Part shown: in pieces, positions 17,646 to 25,397 of the stretch | Layout: the number at the start of each line of letters is the position of its first letter | Position numbering within the stretch: the stretch's first letter is position 1 | Position numbers and translations under genes: made by a program | The notes under the pieces: model-generated | Seen by the model: only the letters and a program-made list of their open reading frames with translations | Databases searched by the model: none | Told to the model about the DNA's origin: nothing | NCBI GenBank assembly: GCA_013314755.1 | Contig: JABUFA010000003.1 | Location: 1 to 64,000, forward strand | DNA length: 64,000 nt | Direction of reading: 5' to 3' | Source of the DNA: Chthonomonadia bacterium | GTDB taxonomy: Bacteria > Armatimonadota > HRBIN16

Positions 17646-18305
17646 ATGAACAACACGCGATACGGCTACAAAGGGCAGTGGGGTTACTACACCGACGGGG
17701 AGACAGGACTGCTGTTACTGACGCACCGTTACTTAGACCCCGCGACAGGAAGGTTTTTGACCCGAGACCCGGTGGGGTTTGACGGGGGAATCAATCTGTA
17801 TGCGTATGTGAGGAATGGGGTGGTGATGGGAAGCGACCCGGCTGGCTTGCACAATAAAGACAAGTGTTTCGAAGCCATCCGAGAGGCGCGCGAACTGGCA
17901 GATAAAATTGAGGAACACTTACAGAAAATAAGAGATAACCTGCCATCCATGGCTGGACTGTGTATTCCCAACGAGCTTTGTGCTGCTCTTCCCCGAAGAC
18001 CTGCCGATAAGACGCTGTTTGAAAAATGGGAAGAGTATCGGGGGCATGTGCGGGACGTAGAGGGCTTGAAACGTACACTAGAAGAGGAACCAAGAAAGAT
18101 AGACAATAACTGTAACAATCATTGGAAAAACTACTTCGGGGCGGAAATCAAGTATTTCCAAAGTGTCCTGATTGCACCCGTCCCTGAAGGGTCTGGCGGC
18201 GTATTCCCTTGCATTCCACTACCGGACATGAGAGTGCCTCGTGTGCCCCTGCCACGTCCGGTGCCAATCCGCCCACCGATGATTGTGCCAGTCTCGTTGC
18301 GCTGA
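17646..18305 (+). CDS. orphan RHS core plus alternative toxin tip
   Basis: 219 aa. It begins straight into the RHS core (YGYKGQWGYYTDGETGLLLL) and ends in a tip unlike that of the full-length gene: charged helices (CFEAIREARELADKIEEHLQ), a Cys/Asn stretch (KIDNNCNNHW), and a Pro-rich tail (RVPLPRPVPIRPPMIV). There is no signal peptide and no ribosome binding site before the ATG, so it looks like a silent cassette able to replace the tip of the upstream RHS gene, or the remnant of an earlier full-length gene. The next gene overlaps its stop (TGATG), the layout of a toxin-immunity pair. Tip function is unknown. Confidence 0.75.
   Translation: MNNTRYGYKGQWGYYTDGETGLLLLTHRYLDPATGRFLTRDPVGFDGGINLYAYVRNGVVMGSDPAGLHNKDKCFEAIREARELADKIEEHLQKIRDNLPSMAGLCIPNELCAALPRRPADKTLFEKWEEYRGHVRDVEGLKRTLEEEPRKIDNNCNNHWKNYFGAEIKYFQSVLIAPVPEGSGGVFPCIPLPDMRVPRVPLPRPVPIRPPMIVPVSLR
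17661..17849 (+). repeat. RHS core repeat, copy 2 (orphan cassette)
   Basis: 189 nt, same length and register as 16054-16242, differing mostly at third positions plus the last ~12 codons before the tip. The reading frame is intact. Confidence 0.9.
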
Positions 18306-19093
18306 TGACGCACTCCTGCCGCCATATTCGTTACTGGCTCAAGCGATGGGCGCATGGCAAGCGAGACGAAAGCCTCAGACGCTTCAGACAACGGCTGGGC
18401 ATCCTCCCTTTGAAAGAGGCGTACTTGCAGGTGCTCGCCTGCGTCAAGAATAGTGATGACCCAGACATCATTGAGACAACCCCGCTGCTCTTGCGGGAAG
18501 TACGCAATTGGCACAGGAAGGTTCCCAACCGAACGCACCAGCAGGTGTGGTACTCCCTGAGGCATTTCATCTCTCGACGCCTCAGACAACGTCGCGTCAA
18601 AGTGCTTGAGGCTGCCTTACACGCCGTCGACAACGCTTTTTGCTACAGTACTGCCGACAAGCGGCGGCTATTCCTGCAAAGCATTCTGCATCCGCAGCCA
18701 CAGGTTTGGCTGACGATTGTTGACTGGGCGGAGTATGTGCTGTGGCGTGACCTGGTTTCTTTGCTTTTGCGGGAAACAGCATGGCGGAGCGGAACCGCGT
18801 GGAACGTGCTATTTGCTCTAGACATCGCCGTGATAGACCGCATGGACGAGGAGCAAAGAGAGGGACTTTTAGGCGCTCTAAAAGAGGTACTGTTTTACGT
18901 AGACCAGTTGTGTGTGAGGCGAGAGGTAGAAGAGATGGCACTGTGGAAGATTTGCGAGACGATAGGGTTCCACATTCGGGGGGATGCCGCTAAAACCATC
19001 TTGGAACAGGTGGCAAAGGAGTGCCGCAGCTGGGCTGTTCGAGCCCAATGCCTTAGCGCTATCCGTGACTACTGGGAAGCAGACGCATGGTAG
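18305..19093 (+). CDS. all-helical protein, candidate immunity partner of the orphan tip
   Basis: 262 aa from the ATG at 18305, which overlaps the orphan-tip stop (TGATG); the track's earlier start lies inside the tip gene in another frame. The sequence is helix-rich and repetitive in character (VLEAALHAVDNAFCY; LVSLLLRETAWRSGTAWNVLFALDIAV; AKTILEQVAKECRSWAVRAQCLSAIRDYW), reminiscent of HEAT/ARM-like immunity proteins. No catalytic motif or signal peptide is seen, so it is probably cytoplasmic. Context suggests it neutralises the tip encoded just upstream; no family is recognised. Confidence 0.7.
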   Translation: MTHSCRHIRYWLKRWAHGKRDESLRRFRQRLGILPLKEAYLQVLACVKNSDDPDIIETTPLLLREVRNWHRKVPNRTHQQVWYSLRHFISRRLRQRRVKVLEAALHAVDNAFCYSTADKRRLFLQSILHPQPQVWLTIVDWAEYVLWRDLVSLLLRETAWRSGTAWNVLFALDIAVIDRMDEEQREGLLGALKEVLFYVDQLCVRREVEEMALWKICETIGFHIRGDAAKTILEQVAKECRSWAVRAQCLSAIRDYWEADAW

Positions 19094-19138
19094 GGTATCA
19101 TATATCCAGCAGAGGCGGTTGTGCATTCGGAGGGAATG

Positions 19139-19378
19139 ATGAGCACTTCTACTTGGCAGGAGCGCATCGTGATTGACCCCAGCATCTGTCACGGCAAGCC
19201 GGTCATTCGCGGGTTGCGTTATCCCGTGGAGACCATTCTGGAACTGATGGCTTCGGGGATGACCTTTGAGCAGATACTGGAGGACTATCCCGACCTCGAG
19301 CGTGAGGACCTGGTGGCGTGCCTGCAGTATGCGGTGAAGATGGTGCGCACGGAGCAGTTACAGGAACTGGTGCGATGA
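19139..19378 (+). CDS. DUF433 family antitoxin
   Basis: 79 aa from MSTSTWQERIVIDP; GGAGGG lies 5 nt before this ATG, better placed than for the alternatives 3 or 18 nt upstream. It has the DUF433 pattern: IDPSICHGKPVIRGLRYPV, then a helix-turn-helix-like segment (ILELMASGMTFEQILEDYPDLEREDLVACLQYA). In this family (VapB45-like) the protein neutralises and represses the neighbouring PIN-like toxin. It overlaps the toxin gene by 4 nt (ATGA). Confidence 0.92.
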   Translation: MSTSTWQERIVIDPSICHGKPVIRGLRYPVETILELMASGMTFEQILEDYPDLEREDLVACLQYAVKMVRTEQLQELVR

Positions 19379-19728
19379 GGTTTCTGGTCGACGCGCAGCT
19401 ACCCCGAAGGTTGGCGTCCTTCTTGCAGCAGGCGGGGCACGAGGCAATACACACTCTGGATTTGCCCGAGGGGAACCGCACCCCAGATGAGGAGATAGAG
19501 GCTACCTCACGGGAGCAACACGCTGTGCTGGTCACCAAAGACAGAGGCTTCATCCACCATCTTGCGCTCGGAACAGGGGCGTACAAACTGCTGTTGATAA
19601 GCACTCGTAATATCAGTAACGATGAATTACTGTCTCTGTTTGTTGGACATCTTGCCGATGTGGAGATGGCATTGCAGGGGCATGCATTTGTGGAATTGAC
19701 GCGCGAGCGGTTGATTGTTCATTGGTAA
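19375..19728 (+). CDS. DUF5615 PIN-like toxin
   Basis: 117 aa from the ATG overlapping the antitoxin stop. It shows the PIN-like acidic sites: MRFLVDAQLPRRLASFL, EGNRTPDEEIEATSREQHAVLVTKDRGF and a hydrophobic strand (YKLLLISTRNIS). DUF5615 proteins are predicted RNases acting as toxins in DUF433 pairs. The pair sits between RHS core copies 2 and 3, so it may have entered the RHS locus as a cassette of its own or serve to keep the locus. Confidence 0.92.
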   Translation: MRFLVDAQLPRRLASFLQQAGHEAIHTLDLPEGNRTPDEEIEATSREQHAVLVTKDRGFIHHLALGTGAYKLLLISTRNISNDELLSLFVGHLADVEMALQGHAFVELTRERLIVHW

Positions 19729-19767
19729 ACACGAGAACTCTGTTGCGGCTACCTGACCTTCGCAGAC

Positions 19768-19880
19768 GACGGCTACAAGGGTCAGTGGGGCTACTACACC
19801 GACGGGGAGACGAGGCTGCTGTTGCTCACTTACCGCTTCTTTGACCACGCGACGGGAAGGTTCTTGACCCGATACCGCGC
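19768..19880 (+). pseudogene. decayed RHS core remnant, copy 3
   Basis: Translates as DGYKGQWGYYTDGETRLLLL, then TYRFFDHATGRFLTRYR, clearly the RHS core with substitutions at conserved positions (Gly to Arg, His-Arg-Tyr to Tyr-Arg-Phe, Asp-Pro to Tyr-Arg). There is no start, and no tip follows. It is the trace of a third cassette and marks the right edge of the RHS locus. Confidence 0.85.
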
Positions 19881-19891
19881 CTATTGCCCCC

Positions 19892-19920
19892 TTGACGAAA
19901 ATCGATAAACGTGCTAATCT
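19892..19920 (+). promoter_or_regulatory. sigma-70-type promoter for the dockerin gene
   Basis: TTGACG, 17-nt spacer, TAATCT. The start would be near 19927, about 95 nt before the ATG at 20022. It begins only 12 nt after the RHS remnant. Confidence 0.6.
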
Positions 19921-20021
19921 TTCCCCGAAAAGCGATACGGCGAGCAACAACTGCCGGTAGGTCTTCTAGAAGAACACGCTCGCTATTTGTCCTCATCTAG
20001 GTGAAGAAAGGAGTGATTGCC

Positions 20022-21356
20022 ATGCGTTCACGAACGGCACTTTTGGCTTTTGCACTGCTGCTCGCGTGTGCCCTCGTATCGGCACAACGCAAGTACGACT
20101 TCGTGATGTCCCCAGCCGATTCCAACCTGAACGTGCGCGTATCGGTGCAAGCGTTGACGTCCGGCACGTTGGTGGGCAACTACGACCCCAACACCAACCC
20201 CACCGGCACGCGTACCAAGCCGGGCATCTTCGGTAGCTTTGGTCCCACCGAGAACGTGCCCGTGCCGGTCGAAGTCAACCCGTCTGTGGAGGGGAATGTG
20301 GCTTCAAAACCGGCAGGCTCCTTCAGCATGGTGTTGAACCCGGAAGCGGGCACGGTGGTGCTGATGGACTACTTCTCTGACCTGCTTCATTCGGGTGCAG
20401 TCAGCCTGCCCGCCAGCGCGGAGTTCGCCACCGACGGCTTTCGTACGCGCGACCCGACCTCTACCTATCCAGCCGGACGGTTCACGGTACCGCTGGGCGA
20501 TGTGCTGGTCTCCGCGCTGACCATCACGCAAACGGGCGACCCCGTCGTGGGAACGCTGGCACCGCTGGGGGGCAACCGCTACGCCTTTGCCGTCGCGCCG
20601 ACGGTGGTGCTGTTTATCCACGCTGAAATGCAGGGCTACGTGCTGGAGACCACCTCCAACCCCAACCCGCTACCCCTTGTCGGAGAGGTGCAGATCGACG
20701 GTGACACCGCGACCATCCTCTCGGTGAACACCATCGACTGGTCGGACGTGGATACTCCGAATCAGCCCATCCCGCAATTCGCAATGGACTTACCGACCGT
20801 GTTCCCGCCGGGTGATGTGGCGCACCTGCTGTTTGACCTCACGCTGAATGAGGTGCGCACGCGCGTGAGCGGCACCTACACCATCGCCGCCAGCGGAGCG
20901 GCGGTCTATCGGACGGTCAGTGGTGTCGTCGCGCTCGGCGATTACGCCGCGCCGACCGGCGGGATGAACATACCCATCGAGGTGCGCGCCCCCGGTGATG
21001 TCACGCCGCTGGAAACACATCTGGTTGCGCTCAACGATGCAGGCGAGTATCAGTTCCAGACGGCATTGTGGGGCAGCTTTGACCTTTCCGCAAAGGGTTC
21101 GCACTGGCTGAGGCAGACAGCAGGAGGAATCTCCTTAGAGAAGAACGTACAGGTAGACTTTGTGCTGACCAACGGCGATATCGACGGCGATAACGAGGTC
21201 ACCCTGTTTGACTTCGGACAGCTGGTGTCTGCGTTCGGTACGATGCCGGGCGACATCGGATGGAACCCCAATGCCGACCTGGACGGGGACGAGGAGGTAA
21301 CGCTGTTTGATTTCGGCGTGCTGGTCAGGAACTTTGGAGCGATAGGAGATGAGTAA
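20022..21356 (+). CDS. exported protein with C-terminal dockerin-type calcium-binding repeats
   Basis: 444 aa from MRSRTALLAFALLLACALVSAQ (signal peptide; AGGAG upstream). The body is beta-rich with an internal repeat pattern (FVMSPADSNLNVRVSVQALTSG; ASGAAVYRTVSGVVALGDYA) and no recognised catalytic motif. The end carries two dockerin-like EF-hand repeats, GDIDGDNEVTLFDFGQLVSAFG and ADLDGDEEVTLFDFGVLVRNFG. In cellulosomes dockerins bind cohesins; in bacteria without cohesins they are structural calcium sites or surface attachment modules, more likely here. The downstream Tat-peptide gene overlaps its end by 8 nt. Confidence 0.82.
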   Translation: MRSRTALLAFALLLACALVSAQRKYDFVMSPADSNLNVRVSVQALTSGTLVGNYDPNTNPTGTRTKPGIFGSFGPTENVPVPVEVNPSVEGNVASKPAGSFSMVLNPEAGTVVLMDYFSDLLHSGAVSLPASAEFATDGFRTRDPTSTYPAGRFTVPLGDVLVSALTITQTGDPVVGTLAPLGGNRYAFAVAPTVVLFIHAEMQGYVLETTSNPNPLPLVGEVQIDGDTATILSVNTIDWSDVDTPNQPIPQFAMDLPTVFPPGDVAHLLFDLTLNEVRTRVSGTYTIAASGAAVYRTVSGVVALGDYAAPTGGMNIPIEVRAPGDVTPLETHLVALNDAGEYQFQTALWGSFDLSAKGSHWLRQTAGGISLEKNVQVDFVLTNGDIDGDNEVTLFDFGQLVSAFGTMPGDIGWNPNADLDGDEEVTLFDFGVLVRNFGAIGDE

Positions 21357-21648
21357 ATCCGGCTTTACCCGTCGCCAGTTTACCCTGATGCTGGTGGCGT
21401 CCACAGCGGGCTGGGCATCGCAGGGCGAGCCTCAACAGCCCGCCCCTCAGCCTGCGGAGGCGCCTCCAGCGTCGGACATCAATACCTGGCTTCCCCAGCC
21501 GATGCCTGCAGAACAGGCGCAGAAGGTTGCGGAGGCGATTAAATCTCTGCAAAAGACGCAGGAGAGGTTGAGGGCGTACCCGCTGGCGGAAGGCTCGGAG
21601 CCTGCGTTTACCTTTCACCCTGCACCCTTGCGCGAGGCGAAGCGATGA
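21349..21648 (+). CDS. small twin-arginine signal protein upstream of amidase
   Basis: 99 aa. A Tat-type N-terminus (TRRQFTLMLVASTAGWA) is followed by a Pro/Ala/Gln-rich linker and a helical segment (AEQAQKVAEAIKSLQKTQERL). The start overlaps the dockerin gene stop by 8 nt and its end overlaps the amidase start by 4 nt (ATGA), so all three are translated as an operon. The Tat signal on so small a protein suggests it is exported, perhaps as a partner of another Tat substrate. No family is recognised. Confidence 0.75.
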   Translation: MSKSGFTRRQFTLMLVASTAGWASQGEPQQPAPQPAEAPPASDINTWLPQPMPAEQAQKVAEAIKSLQKTQERLRAYPLAEGSEPAFTFHPAPLREAKR

Positions 21649-23042
21649 ACGATGACCTGCTCTTTCTCACTGTCACCGAACAGGCGAAACTGCTGAAATC
21701 CCGCAAAGTGTCCTCGGTGGAGCTGACGCAGGCGTACCTGTCTGCGCTGGAAGAGCGGGCGAAGCCCCTTAACGCCGTCGCCGAGATAACCGCTGATCTG
21801 GCGATGGAGCAGGCACAGCAGGCGGACAGGGAGATTGCCGCGGGCAGGTATCGCGGCGTTCTGCACGGTATTCCCTACGGCGCGAAAGACCTGTTCGCCA
21901 CACAGGGCATCCCGACGCGCTGGGGGTCGCCCGCGCACCAGAAGCAGGTTTTTGACTACGATGCCACCGTCATCCAACGCCTGCGCCGGGCGGGGGCAGT
22001 GCTGGTTGCCAAGCTGGCGATGATAGAGCTGGCGGGCGCGGGCGGCTACGAATACGCCCATGCTTCCGCTACAGGAGCCTGTTTGAACCCCTGGAACAGG
22101 ACGCGCTGGGCGGGAGGCTCTTCCAGCGGGTCGGGGGCGGCGGTGGCGGCGGGCGCGGTCGGCTTTGCGCTGGGCACGGAGACATGGGGATCCATCACCG
22201 TTCCAGCGGCGTTTTGCGGGATAACAGGTTTGCGCCCCACCTATGGCAGGGTCAGTCGTTATGGAGCGATGGCGCTCTCATGGACGATGGACAAGGTGGG
22301 ACCGATGGCACGCAGTGCCGAAGATTGTGCCCACATCCTGCAGGCGATTGCGGGCTACGACCCGCGCGACCCGTCCAGCGCCAGCCAGTCTTTCCAGTAT
22401 CGCTTCGCGCGATGGAGGGGGCATCGCTTTCGCATCGGGCTTCTGCCAGTGGACTTCGCGCAGAACAGGGCGCCCGACGCCGAACGCTGTTTCAACGCGG
22501 TGCTGGAGGTATTCAAAAAGCGCAGAATGGAGTTCACCGAGGTGAAACTGCCCGACCTGCCGTATAACGAGGCGGCTGAGATTATCATCATGGCGGAAGG
22601 CTCCTCGGCGTTCGAAAACCTCATCCGAAGCGGCAGGGTGAACGAGCTGGCGGACGGGTCGCAGGTGGTAGGCTTGTTATCGGGGCTGTCCATTCCTGCG
22701 GTGGACTATCTGCGAGCCATGCGCGTGCGGGCGGAGGCGATGCGGGCGGTGGCGAAAGTGTTCGAAGCCTGCGACGTGTTGATGGCGCCGACGCTCCTGC
22801 AGGGCGCACCGCCCGTGGACCGAAGCCTGAATGAAACCTGGGTGAACATGGGCGGCAACGGCGGCTTCGCCAACCTGACGGGACTGCCCTCCATCTCCGT
22901 GCCGATGGGCTTCGCCGCCGATGGCTTGCCGCTTGGGCTGGAGATTATCGGTGCGCCCTACGAAGAGGCGAAAGTGATTGCGCTGGCGCAGATATTCCAG
23001 CAGGAAACCGACTGGCACCGTCGGCGGGCGCCTATGCCGTAA
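21645..23042 (+). CDS. amidase signature family enzyme
   Basis: 465 aa. The Ser-cisSer-Lys triad is readable: Lys81 in HGIPYGAKDLFATQ, cis-Ser about 159 in WAGGSSSGSGAAVAAG, nucleophile Ser183 in GTETWGSITVPAAFCG. The second half has the usual FANLTGLPSISVPMGFAADG. The family hydrolyses amides or transfers ammonia (GatA-like). No gatB or gatC neighbour is present, and an exported partner lies upstream, so a stand-alone amidase or peptide amidase is more likely than GatA. No signal peptide is seen. Its last 11 nt overlap the convergent isomerase gene. Confidence 0.92.
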   Translation: MNDDLLFLTVTEQAKLLKSRKVSSVELTQAYLSALEERAKPLNAVAEITADLAMEQAQQADREIAAGRYRGVLHGIPYGAKDLFATQGIPTRWGSPAHQKQVFDYDATVIQRLRRAGAVLVAKLAMIELAGAGGYEYAHASATGACLNPWNRTRWAGGSSSGSGAAVAAGAVGFALGTETWGSITVPAAFCGITGLRPTYGRVSRYGAMALSWTMDKVGPMARSAEDCAHILQAIAGYDPRDPSSASQSFQYRFARWRGHRFRIGLLPVDFAQNRAPDAERCFNAVLEVFKKRRMEFTEVKLPDLPYNEAAEIIIMAEGSSAFENLIRSGRVNELADGSQVVGLLSGLSIPAVDYLRAMRVRAEAMRAVAKVFEACDVLMAPTLLQGAPPVDRSLNETWVNMGGNGGFANLTGLPSISVPMGFAADGLPLGLEIIGAPYEEAKVIALAQIFQQETDWHRRRAPMP

Positions 23043-24027
23043 TCTCCAGTCCCTCCTCGGGTATCCACTGGCGCAGGTACTCGGCGTTGCGCTTAAGTTC
23101 GTTCAGCAGGATGTCCTCGCGCTTGGTGGACCCCGGGATAATCTCACAAATCAGGTAGATATTCTGGGGCAGGGGAAGCCACTCCGCCCAGGGCTGATTC
23201 TGACGGTTGTGCAGGCTCTCGGCGATGGCGTCCAGTATTCTGGGAATCTCGATATGCCCCTTTGCGTTGTATTCGGGGGTGAAGGGCCAGTGTGCGCTGG
23301 CGTCGGGCGGGGTCTGCTGGAGGTGGATGACCTCTGCCGCCGTGCCGAACCGCCGTACCCACTCGGTGTAGTCCAGGTCGGGACCGGTCAGTCCGTAGTG
23401 CATGCCCGCGCAGTGTCCCACGTCCAGCGTCAGGTAGACGGGTATGCCTTTGCGCTCGCGGTTGACCTCCACCAGAAACTCTTCTGCCTCTGCCAGCGTC
23501 CATGGCGCCTCGCTGGGGATGTACATCTGCTCCTGATACAGCGCACGGATTCCCTTTTGCGCGAGGGCTTCGGAAAGCTCGCGGAAGATGGCGTGCTGGC
23601 GCTTGAGAGCCTGCCGATGCCGTTCGGGGTCGGAAAGCACCTCCACCGAGAAGGCGTCCCAGTGCCCACCGATGGCATCCACGCCCATGGCGTTTGCGAT
23701 GTCGGCGCAGTCCAGGATCCACTCCTTCATGCGCTGGCGTACGCGCGGGTCGGAATGGCTCAATCCATGAAAGCGATGGGTCGCCATGCCGGTGTAGATG
23801 TCATTGATGAACACGCCGTATTTGTGCCCTGCCTCGCGGGTGGCGCGGGCGGTCTCTATCTGATATTCTCTATCCCCTGAGAAGAAGGGGTCCAACACAT
23901 CCGCGCAGAACGAATGTACCCGGTATCCACACTCGCGGGTAAGGCGCATCCAGTTTTCAGGTTCTTCCCATCGTCGCGTGATGAACGCGCCGTTAATGCC
24001 CAGCCACAGACGCACGCTCTTGCTCAT
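23032..24027 (-). CDS. sugar phosphate isomerase/epimerase-like TIM-barrel protein
   Basis: 331 aa of the xylose-isomerase-like (AP endonuclease 2) superfamily. Metal-binding positions are readable: Glu in RALYQEQMYIPSE, Asp/His in LTLDVGHCAGMH, His in VIHLQQTPPD and a late Glu in YLICEII. Such enzymes isomerise or epimerise keto-sugars in the cytoplasm. The gene overlaps the upstream alkyltransferase-like gene by 4 nt (ATGA), an odd operon partner. Confidence 0.85.
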   Translation of the reverse strand: MSKSVRLWLGINGAFITRRWEEPENWMRLTRECGYRVHSFCADVLDPFFSGDREYQIETARATREAGHKYGVFINDIYTGMATHRFHGLSHSDPRVRQRMKEWILDCADIANAMGVDAIGGHWDAFSVEVLSDPERHRQALKRQHAIFRELSEALAQKGIRALYQEQMYIPSEAPWTLAEAEEFLVEVNRERKGIPVYLTLDVGHCAGMHYGLTGPDLDYTEWVRRFGTAAEVIHLQQTPPDASAHWPFTPEYNAKGHIEIPRILDAIAESLHNRQNQPWAEWLPLPQNIYLICEIIPGSTKREDILLNELKRNAEYLRQWIPEEGLEITA

Positions 24028-24365
24028 ATCTCCTCCTCATCAGGTTGCCAGCGGCAGATGTCCATATTCACCCGTCCGTCCTCGTGGAAGATTACCCCTT
24101 CCTGTGCCAGCAGATGACGTTGCAGGCGTGCCATCTGCGGGTCGCGTTTGAGGATTAGCAGGTCGCCGTCCTTGCCTACCACGCGCCACCAGGGAACGTC
24201 ATCGGAGGCGTGGTACATGATTCTGCCCACCACACGCGCGGAAAGGGGCGGAATCACGGTGTCGCCTACCTGCCCGTAAGACATCACCCTGCCGGCAGGG
24301 ATTTGCCGAACAAGGTCGTAGACTCTTTGCAGAATCGAGTTCTGATTGACTTCTCGGCGTAACAT
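24024..24365 (-). CDS. alkyltransferase-like (ATL/MGMT-fold) protein lacking the acceptor cysteine
   Basis: 113 aa. It covers only the DNA-binding C-terminal domain of O6-alkylguanine-DNA alkyltransferase: VYDLVRQIPAGRVMSYGQVG (helix-turn-helix), RVVGRIMYHA (Arg finger region), then VPWWRVVGKDG where active MGMT has PCHRV. The acceptor Cys is Trp and the following His is also Trp. Alkyltransferase-like proteins bind O6-alkylguanine and pass it to nucleotide excision repair without repairing it themselves; that function is the likely one here. Confidence 0.92.
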   Translation of the reverse strand: MLRREVNQNSILQRVYDLVRQIPAGRVMSYGQVGDTVIPPLSARVVGRIMYHASDDVPWWRVVGKDGDLLILKRDPQMARLQRHLLAQEGVIFHEDGRVNMDICRWQPDEEEI

Positions 24366-24470
24366 TTGCTCCGCAGTTGCAGTCTGTATGTTGAACGGAC
24401 AGCAGGAAATTTCGCTGTGAAGGCGGGTTCATCCTGCCATAATGGTATGGGAAAGGTGCAGGGCAGACAG

Positions 24471-25382
24471 ATGAGGTTTAAAGGGCTGGGGATAGCCATT
24501 GTTCTACTGCTGGCTCTGTGGGTCGGCACATCGGCGCAACAGGCTCCGGCGGAGCAGTTTCGCTACCGCTTCGAGCCAAACAACCAGAGCAGATACCACG
24601 TCAGCGCACAGATGTCTGGCACGCTGCCTCTGTTCGGTGGTTTGCCGGTGCAAAAGGTGCTGGTGGAGATGACGATGGTGCTGAAGGTACGTCAGGTGCG
24701 CCCCGACGGTAATGCGGAGCTGGGCATGGATATCGAAGCGTTCAAGGCAGAAATGGATGGGCAGGCTCTGCCTCTGCCGCTGGAGCGGCTGCGTGCCAGC
24801 GTGCGCGACCTGCTTTATGTGGTCAACCCGCAGGGCGAGGTTGTCGAGCGCAAAGGAGCGGGCGTGTTGCCGTTCAATCTGCCGGTGCCCGGCGTGGAGG
24901 TCAGCCAGCTTCCTCTGCTGGTGCTCCAGCTGGTTTTTCCGAAAGAGCCAATATCGTCCGACAGGGAGTGGGTCTACTCCCGCGTGATGACCAGCGTTCC
25001 CAACGACACCCCCGCCCAGTTCACCGCACGCTGGCTGAAGGATGAGCCCCTGAACGGTCTGTCCGCTTCGCTGTTCAGTCAGAAGATGCGCTGGAGCCGC
25101 TCGTTCAAAGCGGACATTTTCGACCAGCCTACAGCCGACGAGAGCTTGATGGTCAAGCAGATTGAGCAGTCGGTGACGGGAGAGGCGCAGATATGGTTCA
25201 ACCGGCAGGAGGGCAAACTGTTGAAGGCAACCCTGAATGCCCAGTACGTCCAGCAAACCCGGCAGCTGAACCCATCCGAATCTTCCGCCGAGCCGACGTC
25301 TGTGCAGCTCACAGCAAAAGTGCAGATTACACGCGAGGACCTGGGGCCTCGCGAAACCGAAACCAAACAAACCGGAACGTAG
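24471..25382 (+). CDS. exported protein of unknown function (DUF6263-like)
   Basis: 303 aa from MRFKGLGIAIVLLLALWVGTSAQ, a good signal peptide; the track's 35 extra residues are improbable. The mature part is beta-strand rich (FRYRFEPNNQSRYHVSAQMSG; LVEMTMVLKVRQVRPDGNAEL; VTGEAQIWFNRQEGKLLKATL) with no motif I can name. It is followed 15 nt later by a protein of the same general plan, so the two are probably distant paralogues in one operon, both outside the cytoplasm. Confidence 0.75.
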   Translation: MRFKGLGIAIVLLLALWVGTSAQQAPAEQFRYRFEPNNQSRYHVSAQMSGTLPLFGGLPVQKVLVEMTMVLKVRQVRPDGNAELGMDIEAFKAEMDGQALPLPLERLRASVRDLLYVVNPQGEVVERKGAGVLPFNLPVPGVEVSQLPLLVLQLVFPKEPISSDREWVYSRVMTSVPNDTPAQFTARWLKDEPLNGLSASLFSQKMRWSRSFKADIFDQPTADESLMVKQIEQSVTGEAQIWFNRQEGKLLKATLNAQYVQQTRQLNPSESSAEPTSVQLTAKVQITREDLGPRETETKQTGT

Positions 25383-25397
25383 AAAGGGGTTACGAAC

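Noticed and set aside
16639-19767. Mobile element carrying the RHS cassettes
   Set aside because: No transposase, integrase or terminal inverted repeats were found; core homology alone can explain the arrangement.
21645-23042. Amidase as the GatA subunit of the tRNA amidotransferase
   Set aside because: No gatB or gatC nearby, and the segment around the nucleophile (TETWGSI) departs from the usual GatA DTGGSI.
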